64,000 nucleotides of DNA from CAVSRC01 sp963730325 (GTDB lineage: Bacteria > Pseudomonadota > Alphaproteobacteria > Rhizobiales > Kaistiaceae), in contig CAVSRC010000013.1 in the NCBI GenBank assembly GCA_963730325.1, forward strand, positions 1 to 64,000. Direction: 5' to 3'. The translations under genes and the position numbers were made by a program. The stretch's first letter is position 1. Each line of letters starts with the position of its first letter. Shown here one piece after another: positions 8,508-17,307 of the stretch. The notes under the pieces are model-generated. The model saw only the letters and a program-made list of their open reading frames with translations, did no database searches and had not been told where the DNA came from.

Positions 8508-9329
8508 ATGAACCAGCGGGTCGGCGTCGTCTTGGGCGAGGACGATCGGGTTGCCATGCTGCAACTTGGCAAACCGGTTGTCGAGCATGCGCATCCGCAC
8601 GCCCAGTTGCTGTTCAAGATCAGCGGTCCCGATTGCCAATTCACGGTTGATGGCATCGATTGCCCCCTGACGGACGAGACCGTCGTCCTCGTCAACCCGT
8701 GGAGTCCGCACGCCTCTCGGGCAATCTCGCATGCCGGTGAGACCTATCTGCTGGCGGTGAATTGCTACGCCAAAACCTATGCGGGCCGGCTGTTGCGGTT
8801 CTCGCGTCCCTGCCTGCCTCTGCCGCGGTCGATCCGCCGGCAGGTCGACTTGATCGCCGGACGGCTGGCGGCCGGGACCCTGGATCAGGCAGACATCCAA
8901 GGCCTGATACACGCCGTAGCGCGCGCCTTCAGCGCTCGCGACGCCGACCGGCGACATGCGCCGCATGTTGACTATCGTATCCGGCGCGTCCTGAAGGCAA
9001 CCCAGAGGGCTGGCTCAGGCGAACCGCTTGTCGAAGACCTTCCCGCGTCTGCGGGTCTGTCGCGCTCACGCTTTTTCGAGTTGTTTCGGCAGGGATTCGG
9101 CGTCAGCCCACGTGCCTACTTCAACGCACTTCGCCTCGAAGAAGCGATTGGCCGGCTCGCCGACAAGAACAGCCCGATCGGCGACATCGCTCGCGAGCTC
9201 GGCTTCCGTTCGAGCGCTCATTTTACCCGCTTCGTGCGCCACCACCTGGGCAGTCCGCCGAGCGAGCTTCGGCGTGGCGCGCGCAAGCTCGCAGAACGTT
9301 CGGCTGGCCCCGTGCCACGCGCGCAGTAG
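8508..9329 (+). CDS. AraC-family transcriptional regulator
   Basis: A 273-residue regulator. Residues about 10-110 form a cupin-like sensing domain (HPHAQLLFKI, VLVNPWSPHAS). Residues about 165-262 hold the double helix-turn-helix, with the second motif IGDIARELGFRSSAHFTRFVRHHLG near residues 228-252. The frame stays open far upstream, but that part lies antisense to the acetyltransferase and is composition-driven. The ATG at 8508 gives a normal AraC length. Likely targets are the divergent GNAT gene or itself; the cysteine hydrolase operon 170 bases downstream is another possibility. Confidence 0.85.
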   Translation: MNQRVGVVLGEDDRVAMLQLGKPVVEHAHPHAQLLFKISGPDCQFTVDGIDCPLTDETVVLVNPWSPHASRAISHAGETYLLAVNCYAKTYAGRLLRFSRPCLPLPRSIRRQVDLIAGRLAAGTLDQADIQGLIHAVARAFSARDADRRHAPHVDYRIRRVLKATQRAGSGEPLVEDLPASAGLSRSRFFELFRQGFGVSPRAYFNALRLEEAIGRLADKNSPIGDIARELGFRSSAHFTRFVRHHLGSPPSELRRGARKLAERSAGPVPRAQ

Positions 9330-9448
9330 CGCAGGCGCGGACGGTGACACCGCCTGATCGACCGGCCACATTGGCTTCGCCGGCGATGGCGGTCTTCGCT
9401 AGCCCCGATAAACGGACCTGAGGGTAACTGCCAAACCCCTCAGCTAGT

Positions 9449-9459
9449 GACACCGTGTC
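9449..9459. promoter_or_regulatory. Short inverted repeat upstream of the cysteine hydrolase operon
   Basis: GACAC and GTGTC are separated by one base, 41 bases before the ATG at 9500. A related GTGACACCG stretch occurs about 100 bases upstream. It could be an operator, but it is short and may be chance. Confidence 0.2.
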
Positions 9460-9499
9460 CGCCTTGGTAGCATCCTTCGCTGTCGAAGGAAGAACGACC

Positions 9500-10129
9500 A
9501 TGTCGCCAATCGCCGACGGGACCGAATCCCAATTCACGTCGCCTGCGCTCGTCATCGTCGACATGCAGAACGACTTCGTGCGCGTTGGCGCGCCACTGGA
9601 AGTACCTGAAGCACGCGACACGCTCGCGCCGATCGCTCGTCTTGCCGGCAGGTTCAGGGAGCGCAGCCTTCCGGTCATCTTCACGCATTTCCTGTCGCGG
9701 GAAGAGGACAATCTGCTCTGGTTGTGGTCGCCGCAGTGCCGTCCCGACATCAAGTGCTGCTGGAAGGGCCACCTTCGCGGCTATGCCGACGCGCCCGATC
9801 CCGTCGACTGCAGCGACATCGTCGCCGAGCTGGCGCCCGAGCCCGGTGACTATCGCATCGAGAAGTACGGCTACGGCGCCTTTCACGGCACCGGTCTCGA
9901 TGGCCTGCTCCGCCACCTCGGCGTGCAGTCGCTGGTGGTGACGGGAACGGTGACGCAGATCTGTGTCGAAGAAACCGCGCGCGAGGCGTTCCACTACGGC
10001 TATCGCACGACGCTGGTGTCGGACGCGGTGTCGTCCTACGCGCCCGACCTGCACGCGGCCGTGCTGAAGAACTTCGCCATGAAATTCGGCTGGGTGGCGA
10101 ACAGCGACACGGTGCTGTCGTGGATCTAG
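9500..10129 (+). CDS. Isochorismatase-family cysteine hydrolase (probable amidase)
   Basis: This 209-residue cytoplasmic hydrolase shows the family triad: Asp in VDMQND near residue 22, Lys in IEKYGYGAFHGT near residue 121, and the nucleophile Cys in TQICVEETA near residue 155. Family members hydrolyse amides such as ureidoacrylate, maleamate, nicotinamide or N-carbamoylsarcosine. The ATG at 9500 is preceded by GAAGGAAG; an in-frame start 45 bases earlier has no such site. The gene overlaps the first permease by 10 bases, so the enzyme and the importer are co-expressed. The substrate is probably a small carboxamide made from the imported compound (inference). Confidence 0.88.
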   Translation: MSPIADGTESQFTSPALVIVDMQNDFVRVGAPLEVPEARDTLAPIARLAGRFRERSLPVIFTHFLSREEDNLLWLWSPQCRPDIKCCWKGHLRGYADAPDPVDCSDIVAELAPEPGDYRIEKYGYGAFHGTGLDGLLRHLGVQSLVVTGTVTQICVEETAREAFHYGYRTTLVSDAVSSYAPDLHAAVLKNFAMKFGWVANSDTVLSWI

Positions 10130-11061
10130 CAATTGCGTCTCCGCGTTTCGATTTCGAGCGCAACGGCATCTGGGCCCTGCTGGCGCTGGCGCTTGTCGCC
10201 GCGGCGTTCGGCGTGCCGAATTTCGGGACGCCCGACAATCTCGCCAATATCGGGCGCCAAGCGGCCGTTTTGGGTATTCTCGCGATCGGGCAGACCTTCG
10301 TCATCACCGCCGGGCTCATCGATCTCAGCATTGGCAGTTTGACCGGACTGGTGGTCGTACTCAGTTGTGCGCTGATCGACGGCGATCCGCTGCGTACGTT
10401 GCCGGTTGCTGCCGCCATGCTGGCGCTCGGTGCCGGCGTTGGCCTTCTGAATGGGCTGCTTCTCAACTGGTTGCGCCTCAACCCGTTGATCCTGACCTTC
10501 GGCATGTTGTCGATCCTGCAGGGGACGATCTTCTCCTTCACCGACAGGAGCGTCGGGCGCACCTCGCCCTTGTTGTCCGAACTGGCGAACGGCAGCCTCT
10601 ACGGCATCCCGTGGAGCATCCTTCTGCTGACCGTGCTGCTCGTCGGCGGGCACTTCCTTCTGACCCGCTCCGCCTTCGGCTATCACTTGCTTGCTGCCGG
10701 CGGAAAACCCGACAGCGCGCGGCGCGCCGGCATCCACGTCGAACGGATCAGGCTTGCGGTCTTTGTCATTTCCGGCGTGACGGCGGGCGTTGCCGGTCTG
10801 GTGCTCGCCGGTCGTCTCGGCACCGGCTACCCGCTCGCCGGCAACGGCCTCGAACTCGACGCCATCGTCGCGGTTGTGCTCGGCGGCACGGCCTTGTCCG
10901 GCGGTCGCGGCAGCGTCCTGCGCTCGCTCGGCGGCGTCTTCCTGCTCGCCATCCTCTCCAATGTGCTCAACCTCCTGGAGGTGTCGGCGTTCGTGCAGAC
11001 CTTCGTCAAGGGCGTGATCGTGATCGCCGCGATCCTCGTCAACCAGGCCCGCCGGGCATGA
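10120..11061 (+). CDS. CUT2-type ABC permease 1 (RbsC family)
   Basis: This 313-residue inner-membrane permease of the BPD_transp_2 (RbsC) family has eight to ten hydrophobic segments. The family stretch GQTFVITAGLIDLSIGSLTGL lies near residues 52-72, and the coupling-helix region is near GGKPDSARRAGIHVERIR (about 196-213). It begins with GTG inside the preceding hydrolase gene and ends in an ATGA overlap with a second permease. Transporters of this class often use a homodimer; two different permeases side by side suggest a heterodimeric channel. Confidence 0.9.
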   Translation: MDLAIASPRFDFERNGIWALLALALVAAAFGVPNFGTPDNLANIGRQAAVLGILAIGQTFVITAGLIDLSIGSLTGLVVVLSCALIDGDPLRTLPVAAAMLALGAGVGLLNGLLLNWLRLNPLILTFGMLSILQGTIFSFTDRSVGRTSPLLSELANGSLYGIPWSILLLTVLLVGGHFLLTRSAFGYHLLAAGGKPDSARRAGIHVERIRLAVFVISGVTAGVAGLVLAGRLGTGYPLAGNGLELDAIVAVVLGGTALSGGRGSVLRSLGGVFLLAILSNVLNLLEVSAFVQTFVKGVIVIAAILVNQARRA

Positions 11062-12026
11062 CGACGCTGGCCGCATCGAGCCCCCTCGGCGTACTGCGCG
11101 ATCCGGCGCGCTGGGCCATTTTCGTCGTGCTCGTTGCCACATATCTGGCAGGCCTGATGGTCTCGTCCGCCTTTGCCCAGCCCAACTACCTGTTCAACAT
11201 TCTGCGTCAGGTGGCTCCGGTCGGCATCGCCGCAAGCGGCGTGACTCTGGTCATGATCCTCGGCGGCGTCGATCTGTCGGTCGGGGCGGTCATTTCGCTC
11301 ACCGCCGTGTTGTGCGCCGCGCTGATGGCGGGTGAAGCGGCCAACCTGCCGATGGCGGTCGCAGCCTGCCTTGCCGCCGGCCTGGCCATCGGGGGCCTCA
11401 ACGGATTTCTCGTCGCCTTCAGCCGGGTGTCGCCGTTCATCCTGACGCTCGGCATGGGCGCCGCGGTGACCGGCCTGACCCTGATGTTCACCGGCGGCAC
11501 CGCCAAGGGGATCGTTTCGCCGGGCTATCGCGAGTTCTTCAACTACCGCATCGAGGGCCTCGTCCCGGTATTGGCCCTGGCGCTGCTGGTGGCAGTGATC
11601 GCTGTGCTGGCGATCGAACGCGGCACGGTCTTTGGCAAGCAACTGTTCCTGGTCGGCTCGAACCACGAGGCGGCGATCGTTTCGGGACTGCCGGTACGTG
11701 CCGTGACGATCGGCGCCTATGCTCTGTCAGGACTGTTCGGGGCATTGGGGGGCATGGCGCTGCTTGCCCGTTCGGGCGTGTCGAGCACCTCTGCCGGGCA
11801 GGGCCTCGAATTTCAGGTGCTCGCCGCCGTCGTCCTCGGCGGAACCACGTTCGAGGGCGGCCGCGGCGGCGTCGCCGGCACGCTGGCCGGAGTCCTGGTT
11901 CTCGCCATCGCGTTCAATCTCGTCAACATCTCCGGGCTGCCCTACCAGATGCAACTCGTCGTGATGGGCGCGATCATCATTTCAGCCTCCGCACTCTACG
12001 GGCATGTCAGCGGACGCGGAGGCTGA
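11058..12026 (+). CDS. CUT2-type ABC permease 2 (RbsC family)
   Basis: A 322-residue RbsC-family permease, similar in plan to its neighbour but clearly diverged from it. The motif GVTLVMILGGVDLSVGAVISL near residues 56-76 and the region GSNHEAAIVSGLPVRAV near 198-214 mark the family. The ATG was set at 11058, overlapping the stop of permease 1 by ATGA; further upstream the frame only mirrors the first permease. The two permeases, the binding protein and the ATPase that follow make one complete importer. Confidence 0.9.
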   Translation: MTTLAASSPLGVLRDPARWAIFVVLVATYLAGLMVSSAFAQPNYLFNILRQVAPVGIAASGVTLVMILGGVDLSVGAVISLTAVLCAALMAGEAANLPMAVAACLAAGLAIGGLNGFLVAFSRVSPFILTLGMGAAVTGLTLMFTGGTAKGIVSPGYREFFNYRIEGLVPVLALALLVAVIAVLAIERGTVFGKQLFLVGSNHEAAIVSGLPVRAVTIGAYALSGLFGALGGMALLARSGVSSTSAGQGLEFQVLAAVVLGGTTFEGGRGGVAGTLAGVLVLAIAFNLVNISGLPYQMQLVVMGAIIISASALYGHVSGRGG

Positions 12027-12054
12027 AGAACACGTCAAAAAGGAGAGATGCACC

Positions 12055-13116
12055 ATGACACTAACCAGACGATTGCTGCTCGGCCTGGCAGGCGTGGCGA
12101 CCGCCGGACTGCTGGTGACGCCGGCTCTTGCCGACCAGGCCACCGACGCCGCCCAGGAAAAGGTGGCGGCCGAGATGGTCGATACCTCGGCGTTCAAGAA
12201 GGACGGCCCGATCACGATCGGCGTCTCGGCAGGCTATCTCGCCAACTCCTGGGTGGTCTTCGCACTCCAGCACGTGCGCTGGGAGGCATCCCTGCACCCT
12301 GAGATCAAGAACGTCATCGTTACCGACGCGGCCTTCAATCCGGCCAAGCAGGTGTCCGACATCGAGGATCTGCTGCGCCAGAAGATCGACCTGCTGATCT
12401 ACTGGCCGGTCGATGACGCCTCCATCGCCGACGTGTTGAAACGCGCGGTCGATGCCGGCGTGCCCACCGTGCAGGCGGGCGGCGGCTTCACCGATGCTCC
12501 CGGCACCACCTCCAACGCCTATATCAGCCAGTGGAAGCTGGGTGAGATGGTCGCCCGTCACCTGATGGAAGACCTCGGCGGCAAGGGCAAGATCGTCGCC
12601 ATGCTGCCGATCGCAGGCACCACGGCCGCCGTCGACCAGCTCGATGCGCTGAAGACGGTGCTCAAGGATTACCCCGATGTCGAGCTGCTGAGTGCCGAAT
12701 ACGGCGACTGGAACCGGGCCAAGGCCAAGCAGATCACGGAGAACCTGCTGCAGCGCTTCCCCACGATCGACGGCGTCTTCTCGCCGGCCGGTCAGATGTC
12801 GATTGGCATGGCGGAAGCCTTCGACGAGGCGGGCCGTCTGAGCGAGGTCACCTTCTCGCCCGGCGACGAGTACAATGGCTGGCTGAAGTGGGTTGCCAAG
12901 AATCGTCAGGGCGGTGCCGTGACCTTCCCGACCCGTGCCGGACAGGTCGCGGTCCAGATCGGCGTCGATATCCTCGCCGGCAAGCCCGTCAAGCACGGTG
13001 TGGTGGTTCCCTCGCAGTACATCGCTCCGAAGGACATCGATGCCTACGTCAACAACGATGCTCCGGACGACTGGTGGGCGAGCGAGCTGCCGCCGGAGTT
13101 CCTGCCCAAGCAGTAG
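12055..13116 (+). CDS. ABC importer solute-binding protein (ribose/AI-2 type)
   Basis: This 353-residue periplasmic protein has an N-terminal signal peptide (RRLLLGLAGVATAGLLV, then PALA with probable cleavage after residue 24). Two Rossmann-like lobes of the Peripla_BP_4 type follow. The motif LIYWPVDDASIADVLKRAV near residues 115-133 is characteristic of CUT2 binding proteins. The ATG at 12055 has a strong ribosome site (AAAAAGGAGAG), while the longer frame lacks a signal sequence at its start. The ligand is unknown; the surrounding amidases argue for a nitrogenous compound rather than a plain sugar. Confidence 0.9.
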   Translation: MTLTRRLLLGLAGVATAGLLVTPALADQATDAAQEKVAAEMVDTSAFKKDGPITIGVSAGYLANSWVVFALQHVRWEASLHPEIKNVIVTDAAFNPAKQVSDIEDLLRQKIDLLIYWPVDDASIADVLKRAVDAGVPTVQAGGGFTDAPGTTSNAYISQWKLGEMVARHLMEDLGGKGKIVAMLPIAGTTAAVDQLDALKTVLKDYPDVELLSAEYGDWNRAKAKQITENLLQRFPTIDGVFSPAGQMSIGMAEAFDEAGRLSEVTFSPGDEYNGWLKWVAKNRQGGAVTFPTRAGQVAVQIGVDILAGKPVKHGVVVPSQYIAPKDIDAYVNNDAPDDWWASELPPEFLPKQ

Positions 13117-13130
13117 GACACTGAGCCACC

Positions 13131-14624
13131 ATGTCATTGCTGGAGGTCCGCGGACTTACGAAGCGCTTTCCAGGCGTGGTGGCCCTCAAGGAGGTGGATT
13201 TCGCCGCTGAAGCCGGCGAAATCCACGCCGTCGTCGGTGCCAACGGCGCCGGCAAGTCGACGTTGATGAACGTCCTTTCCGGCGTCGTTCGCGCGAGCGA
13301 AGGCGAGATCCGCATCGACGGCAAGCCGGTGCACCTGTCCTCGCCTCCCGTCGCCCAGCAGGCGGGGATCGCCACGGTCTATCAGGAGTTTTCGCTCGTC
13401 CCGCAGCTCTCCGCGGCGCGGAACATCTTCCTCGGCCGCGAGCCGCGCGGCCGGCTCGGCACGGTCGACTCCGACCGCCTGCTTGCCGACACCAGGGCGC
13501 TGTTCGAGCGCTACGCCATCGGGCTCGACCCCAGGGTCGAGGTGTCGAGCCTGAGCGTCGCCGAGCAGCAGATGGTCGAGATCGCCCGCGCCCTGTCGCA
13601 ATCGGCGCGTATCCTCATTCTCGACGAGCCGACCGCCGTCCTGTCCCTGAACGAGCAGGAGAACCTCTTCTCCATCATGCGCGGCCTGCGCGAGAAGGGC
13701 ATCCTCATCCTCTACGTCTCACACCGGCTGCAGGAAATCGTTGCCATCGCCGACCGGGCAACCGTCCTGCGCGACGGCGCGAGGGTCGCCACGACGGCGA
13801 TGCGCGACGTCGGCGTGGCCGATCTCGTCGAGTTCATGATCGGTCGCCGCACCGCGACCGTCGAGCGTCGCGAGGCATCACGCAACGGCCGGGTGTTCGC
13901 GATCGAATATCGGAGCGACAACGGCACCAGCCGCGTCAGCCTCGAAGGCGGCGAGATCCTGGGCGTTGCCGGTCTGGTCGGGGCGGGACGCACCACCTTC
14001 GGTCGGGCGCTCGCCGGCCGCGTCGGGGCGAGCGCCGCGGTGAAGCTGACGGTCGACGGCTCACCCGTGGATCTGCGGTCGCAGCTCGCGGCCATGCGGC
14101 AGGGGATCGTCTATCTCACCGAGGACCGCAAGCGCGACGGGATATTCCCGGGGCTCGACGTCATCAGCAACGCGGTTGCCTCGGCACTGCCGCAGCTCTC
14201 CGCCGGCGGCATCCGTCGCTATCGTCGGGAACGCGAGGCGACCTCCGGCATGGCCGAACGCCTTCGCCTTGTTGCCGCCAGCCTCAATACCGGCCTCACC
14301 AAGCTTTCCGGCGGCAACCAGCAGAAGGTGGTGCTCGGCCGCGCCCTGCTGACCGGCCCGAAGCTTCTGATCTGCGACGAGCCGACACGCGGCATCGATG
14401 TCGGTGCCAAGGCTGAGATCCACGACATTCTCGCCGAGCTTGCCAAGTCCGGGACCGCCGTCATCGTCATCTCCTCGGAAATCGATGAGGTTCTGGCGCT
14501 GAGCCATCGTGTGGTCGTCATGGCCGGCCACACCATCGTTGCCGAATACCTGGCCGCTGAGGTCGACGAAGCGGACATATTGCTCGCCGCCTCCAACGCC
14601 CCGAGGGGAGATCGTCAATCGTGA
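13131..14624 (+). CDS. CUT2-type ABC ATPase with two nucleotide-binding domains
   Basis: This 497-residue protein is built from two tandem ATPase domains like RbsA and MglA. Domain 1 has Walker A GANGAGKST (36-44), a family-type signature SVAEQQMVEIARAL near 143 and Walker B ILILDEPTAVL near 160. Domain 2 has the usual relaxed Walker A (GLVGAGRTT near 281), a perfect LSGGNQQK near 391 and LLICDEPTRGID near 411. It powers the importer formed with the two permeases and the binding protein upstream, and its stop overlaps the start of the amidase gene by GTGA. Confidence 0.92.
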   Translation: MSLLEVRGLTKRFPGVVALKEVDFAAEAGEIHAVVGANGAGKSTLMNVLSGVVRASEGEIRIDGKPVHLSSPPVAQQAGIATVYQEFSLVPQLSAARNIFLGREPRGRLGTVDSDRLLADTRALFERYAIGLDPRVEVSSLSVAEQQMVEIARALSQSARILILDEPTAVLSLNEQENLFSIMRGLREKGILILYVSHRLQEIVAIADRATVLRDGARVATTAMRDVGVADLVEFMIGRRTATVERREASRNGRVFAIEYRSDNGTSRVSLEGGEILGVAGLVGAGRTTFGRALAGRVGASAAVKLTVDGSPVDLRSQLAAMRQGIVYLTEDRKRDGIFPGLDVISNAVASALPQLSAGGIRRYRREREATSGMAERLRLVAASLNTGLTKLSGGNQQKVVLGRALLTGPKLLICDEPTRGIDVGAKAEIHDILAELAKSGTAVIVISSEIDEVLALSHRVVVMAGHTIVAEYLAAEVDEADILLAASNAPRGDRQS

Positions 14625-15457
14625 CCACCGCACCTGGCAAACCCGCCCGCGTCGCCGTCGCCCAGATGCACTGCGCGCCGTTCGACGTGGCCGAAAACCT
14701 GCGCCGGATCGATGCGCTCGTGCGCACGGCGGCCGCCGACGGAGCGCAACTGGTCGTGGTCCCCGAGACCGCGACCACCGGCTATTTCATCGCCGACCGT
14801 CTGGCCGAACTGGCCGAGCCCGAAGACGGCCCGACGGCACGCGCCCTCGGCGATATGGCCAAGCGGCATGGCGTCTTTCTCGTCACCGGCTTCGCCTTGC
14901 GCGACGGCGATCGCTTCTTCGATGCCCAACTCGTCCATGCGCCCGACGGCACCCGCGTCGCGACCTATCGCAAGGTGCACCTCTTCGCCGCCGAACGGGC
15001 CTGGTACGGCGCCGGAGACGTGCCCACGGTCATCGACACACCGATCGGCCGGATCGGGCTCAGTATCTGCTACGACCTGATCTTTCCCGAATTCACACGC
15101 AAGCTCGTCGACCTGGGGGCGGAGATCATCGTCAACAGTACCAACTGGATCACCAATGATTTCCAGCGCACCGTTTGGGACTGGTCGGGTGAGGCGATCG
15201 AGGCCCTCGCCCGGACGCGCGCTCTGGAAAACGGGGTGTTCCTTGCGATGGCGGTCAATGTCGGGCCGGAGGCGGGGTTCGACTCCATCGGCCATTCCTG
15301 CATCTGCGCGCCATCGGGCAAGATCCTCGCCACGGCCGGCAGCGGCCAGGGAATTGCCGCCGCAGACATCGTCCTGACGAGCGAAGACCTCTCCAAATGG
15401 CGCGCGATCGCGACCTATCTCTCCGACCGCCGGCCAGACGTCTACAGGCAAAACTAG
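14621..15457 (+). CDS. Carbon-nitrogen hydrolase of the nitrilase superfamily
   Basis: This 278-residue protein has the complete Glu-Lys-Cys triad: Glu in VPETATTGYF near residue 48, Lys in YRKVHLF near 114, and Cys in ICYDLIFPE near 149. The family includes omega-amidase, N-carbamoyl-amino-acid and beta-ureidopropionate hydrolases, and aliphatic amidases; the exact branch is not evident. It starts with GTG inside the end of the ATPase gene and closes the plus-strand operon. Together with the cysteine hydrolase it suggests two successive or alternative amide hydrolyses on the imported compound. Confidence 0.88.
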   Translation: MTTAPGKPARVAVAQMHCAPFDVAENLRRIDALVRTAAADGAQLVVVPETATTGYFIADRLAELAEPEDGPTARALGDMAKRHGVFLVTGFALRDGDRFFDAQLVHAPDGTRVATYRKVHLFAAERAWYGAGDVPTVIDTPIGRIGLSICYDLIFPEFTRKLVDLGAEIIVNSTNWITNDFQRTVWDWSGEAIEALARTRALENGVFLAMAVNVGPEAGFDSIGHSCICAPSGKILATAGSGQGIAAADIVLTSEDLSKWRAIATYLSDRRPDVYRQN

Positions 15458-15590
15458 GGTCCGGACGGCAGTAGGCGCCGGTGGGCCTCCGGTCCATCGC
15501 CTGCGGCGGGTGATGCTGCCCCCGCCGGCTGTCTTGGGGGCAGACAAGCATAGGCCCGCTCGGAGTGCCGAACAGGCTTTGCCACTGACG

Positions 15591-15650
15591 TTGGGGGCGG
15601 GATTTGAACCTGCGACCCTCAGGTCATGAGCCCGAGAACTCCCGTATCAT
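15591..15650 (-). pseudogene. Decayed tRNA-Met (initiator-like) remnant, possible integration scar
   Basis: On the minus strand there is an anticodon stem-loop with CTCATGA (CAT anticodon) flanked by TCGGG and CCTGA. It is followed by a T-arm with the invariant GGTTCAAAT and a cytosine-rich 3' strand. This resembles the 3' half of an alphaproteobacterial initiator tRNA. The D-arm is eroded, no matching 5' acceptor strand is present, the T-stem has one mismatch, and CCA is missing. It lies in the 225-base gap between the convergent nitrilase and PuuE genes. The 3' end of a tRNA is a common attachment site for integrative elements; that interpretation is inference. Confidence 0.55.
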
Positions 15651-15682
15651 TGGCGGCCTGCGCCCTACGTCATGCTTGGAGT

Positions 15683-16585
15683 TCAAGATGAGATCGTGTG
15701 CTGGTGTTCGTTCCACCACATGGCGATCTCGGCACGGGTGGCGATCCATACGTCTCCGGTAGACCTTGCATAATCGATGAAATCACGGACCGCGCTTGCA
15801 CGGCCGGCCTGACCGCTCAGCCGGGCATGCAGACCGACCGACATCATCTTCGGCGCGATCTCACCCTCCATCCTGAAATAGTCGAGCCCCCGCCTGCACA
15901 GCGACAGGAAATCGTCGGGTCCACCTAAGTGCCCGTAGGTGTAGTGGCTGTCGTTGTAGGTCAGCGTGTACGGCACCACGAGGTGCTGCCGTCCCTTCAC
16001 AGTGACGTAGTACGGCAGGTCGTCGTTGTAGGCGTTCGAGTCGTAGAGGAACCCGCCTTCTTCCACGAGCAGCTCGCGTGTGTGCTCGCTCGGCATCCAC
16101 CGATTGTACCAGCCGACTGGCCGTTTGCCGACGCTCTTTGCGATCGAGGCGACCGCGCGGCGGATACGCTCGGCCTCCTCCTCGCGCGAGACCAGCCAGT
16201 CCTCACTCCAGCGGTAGCCGTGGCCGCAGACTTCGTGCCCCGCTTCGGCCGACCACCTGGCGACGTCCGGGTTCGCCTCCAGCGCGACGGCGGCGGCAAA
16301 CAGGGTGCACGGAATCTGGCAGCGGTCGAAGAGATCGAGCAGGCGGAACACGCCGACGCGGCTGCCGTATTCGTAGACCGATTCGGTGGCGAGATCGCGG
16401 TGCACCGGATCGAGCACGCGGGGGACTTCACCGAGTCCCTCGTTGCGGCCGTCGCCGGCCCAGAAGGAGCGCTCGCTGCCCTCCTCGTAATTGAGGACGA
16501 TGTTGAGGGCGACACGAGCCCCGCCCGGCCACGCGACCTTCGGCGGGTTACGGCCATATCCGACGAAATCGCGCTCTGGTGTCAT
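15683..16585 (-). CDS. PuuE-family polysaccharide-deacetylase-fold hydrolase (allantoinase or cyclic imidase type)
   Basis: This 300-residue protein has the NodB-like barrel of the PuuE subgroup. RDFVGYGRNPP opens the protein, YGSRVGVFRLLDLF lies near residues 73-86 and HEVCGHGYRWSED near 116-128. It lacks the full Asp-His-His metal triad of true deacetylases, as PuuE relatives do. PuuE proteins are described as metal-independent allantoinases, and the cyclic-imide hydrolase of Pseudomonas putida belongs to the same family. It is the last gene of a minus-strand operon and overlaps the cysteine hydrolase by 4 bases. Cyclic amide or imide ring opening is the likeliest role. Confidence 0.85.
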   Translation of the reverse strand: MTPERDFVGYGRNPPKVAWPGGARVALNIVLNYEEGSERSFWAGDGRNEGLGEVPRVLDPVHRDLATESVYEYGSRVGVFRLLDLFDRCQIPCTLFAAAVALEANPDVARWSAEAGHEVCGHGYRWSEDWLVSREEEAERIRRAVASIAKSVGKRPVGWYNRWMPSEHTRELLVEEGGFLYDSNAYNDDLPYYVTVKGRQHLVVPYTLTYNDSHYTYGHLGGPDDFLSLCRRGLDYFRMEGEIAPKMMSVGLHARLSGQAGRASAVRDFIDYARSTGDVWIATRAEIAMWWNEHQHTISS

Positions 16586-17307
16586 CCGGGCCCCGTTGCG
16601 CGGTCCCGCGTGCTCCCCGGCACCCGACCGACGGCGGCAAGCAGCGCTTCCAGGCTCATCACATCGGCGAACTGCCGGTCCATGTCGAAGAGGCTCATCT
16701 CATGCGATGCGGCGAGGCGATCGATCACGGCATCCGACACGACGATGGTGCGGAAATTGTACGAACAGGAATCGAAGACCGAGGCCCGTACGCAGTTGCT
16801 CGTCGACCCGCCGCAGACGATGACAGTATCCACGCCACGATCGACAAGCAGCGAGACAAGCGGCGTACCGAAAAAGGCGCTCGGCTTCTTCTTGACCAGA
16901 ACGATGTCGCCGGGACGGGGCCCAAGGCTCGGCTCGATCTCTGCCCCCTTGGTGCCGGTCACGCACCAGGTCTCGACGTCGCGAAATTCACGCTTGCGCG
17001 CGTACGCTCCCATATCGGCAGCGTCGTCCACCTCGAAGCGGGTGAAGACGATGGGCCAATTTCTCGCCCGCGCTGCATCGAGCAGCTCGCCAATCTTGCG
17101 CAAGCCGGCGCGGCCGGCCGGGCCGCAGCTCGACGGATAGTCCTCATCGCGCCCGTCCTCGCCGAACATGTAGCGCTGGGCATCGATGCACACGACCGCC
17201 GGGCGTTCGCCAATTCCCATCCGCCTGCCAAAGCCGGCACCGGCGAGACGCTCGAAATCCTCATCGCGCAAGACCGCGCGCGGACGGTAGAGATCGGAAC
17301 TGCTCAT
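16582..17307 (-). CDS. Isochorismatase-family cysteine hydrolase (N-carbamoylsarcosine amidase-like)
   Basis: A 241-residue hydrolase with Asp in VCIDAQRYMF near residue 42, Lys in VKKKPSAFFGT near 139 and the nucleophile Cys in GGSTSNCVRASVFD near 169. The last motif is typical of the N-carbamoylsarcosine amidase and maleamate amidohydrolase branch. It overlaps the GntR gene upstream and the PuuE-type gene downstream by 4 bases each. Paired with a ring-opening hydrolase, the expected job is to deamidate the linear half-amide (inference). It is clearly diverged from the cysteine hydrolase at 9500. Confidence 0.88.
   Translation of the reverse strand: MSSSDLYRPRAVLRDEDFERLAGAGFGRRMGIGERPAVVCIDAQRYMFGEDGRDEDYPSSCGPAGRAGLRKIGELLDAARARNWPIVFTRFEVDDAADMGAYARKREFRDVETWCVTGTKGAEIEPSLGPRPGDIVLVKKKPSAFFGTPLVSLLVDRGVDTVIVCGGSTSNCVRASVFDSCSYNFRTIVVSDAVIDRLAASHEMSLFDMDRQFADVMSLEALLAAVGRVPGSTRDRATGPG

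Noticed and set aside
15473..15535. Imperfect GC-rich inverted repeats after the nitrilase gene as an intrinsic terminator
   Set aside because: The stem is short and interrupted and has no T-run; not strong enough to call.
15591..15650. A functional tRNA-Met gene
   Set aside because: No 5' acceptor strand, eroded D-arm, a T-stem mismatch and no CCA; only the 3' half resembles a tRNA.
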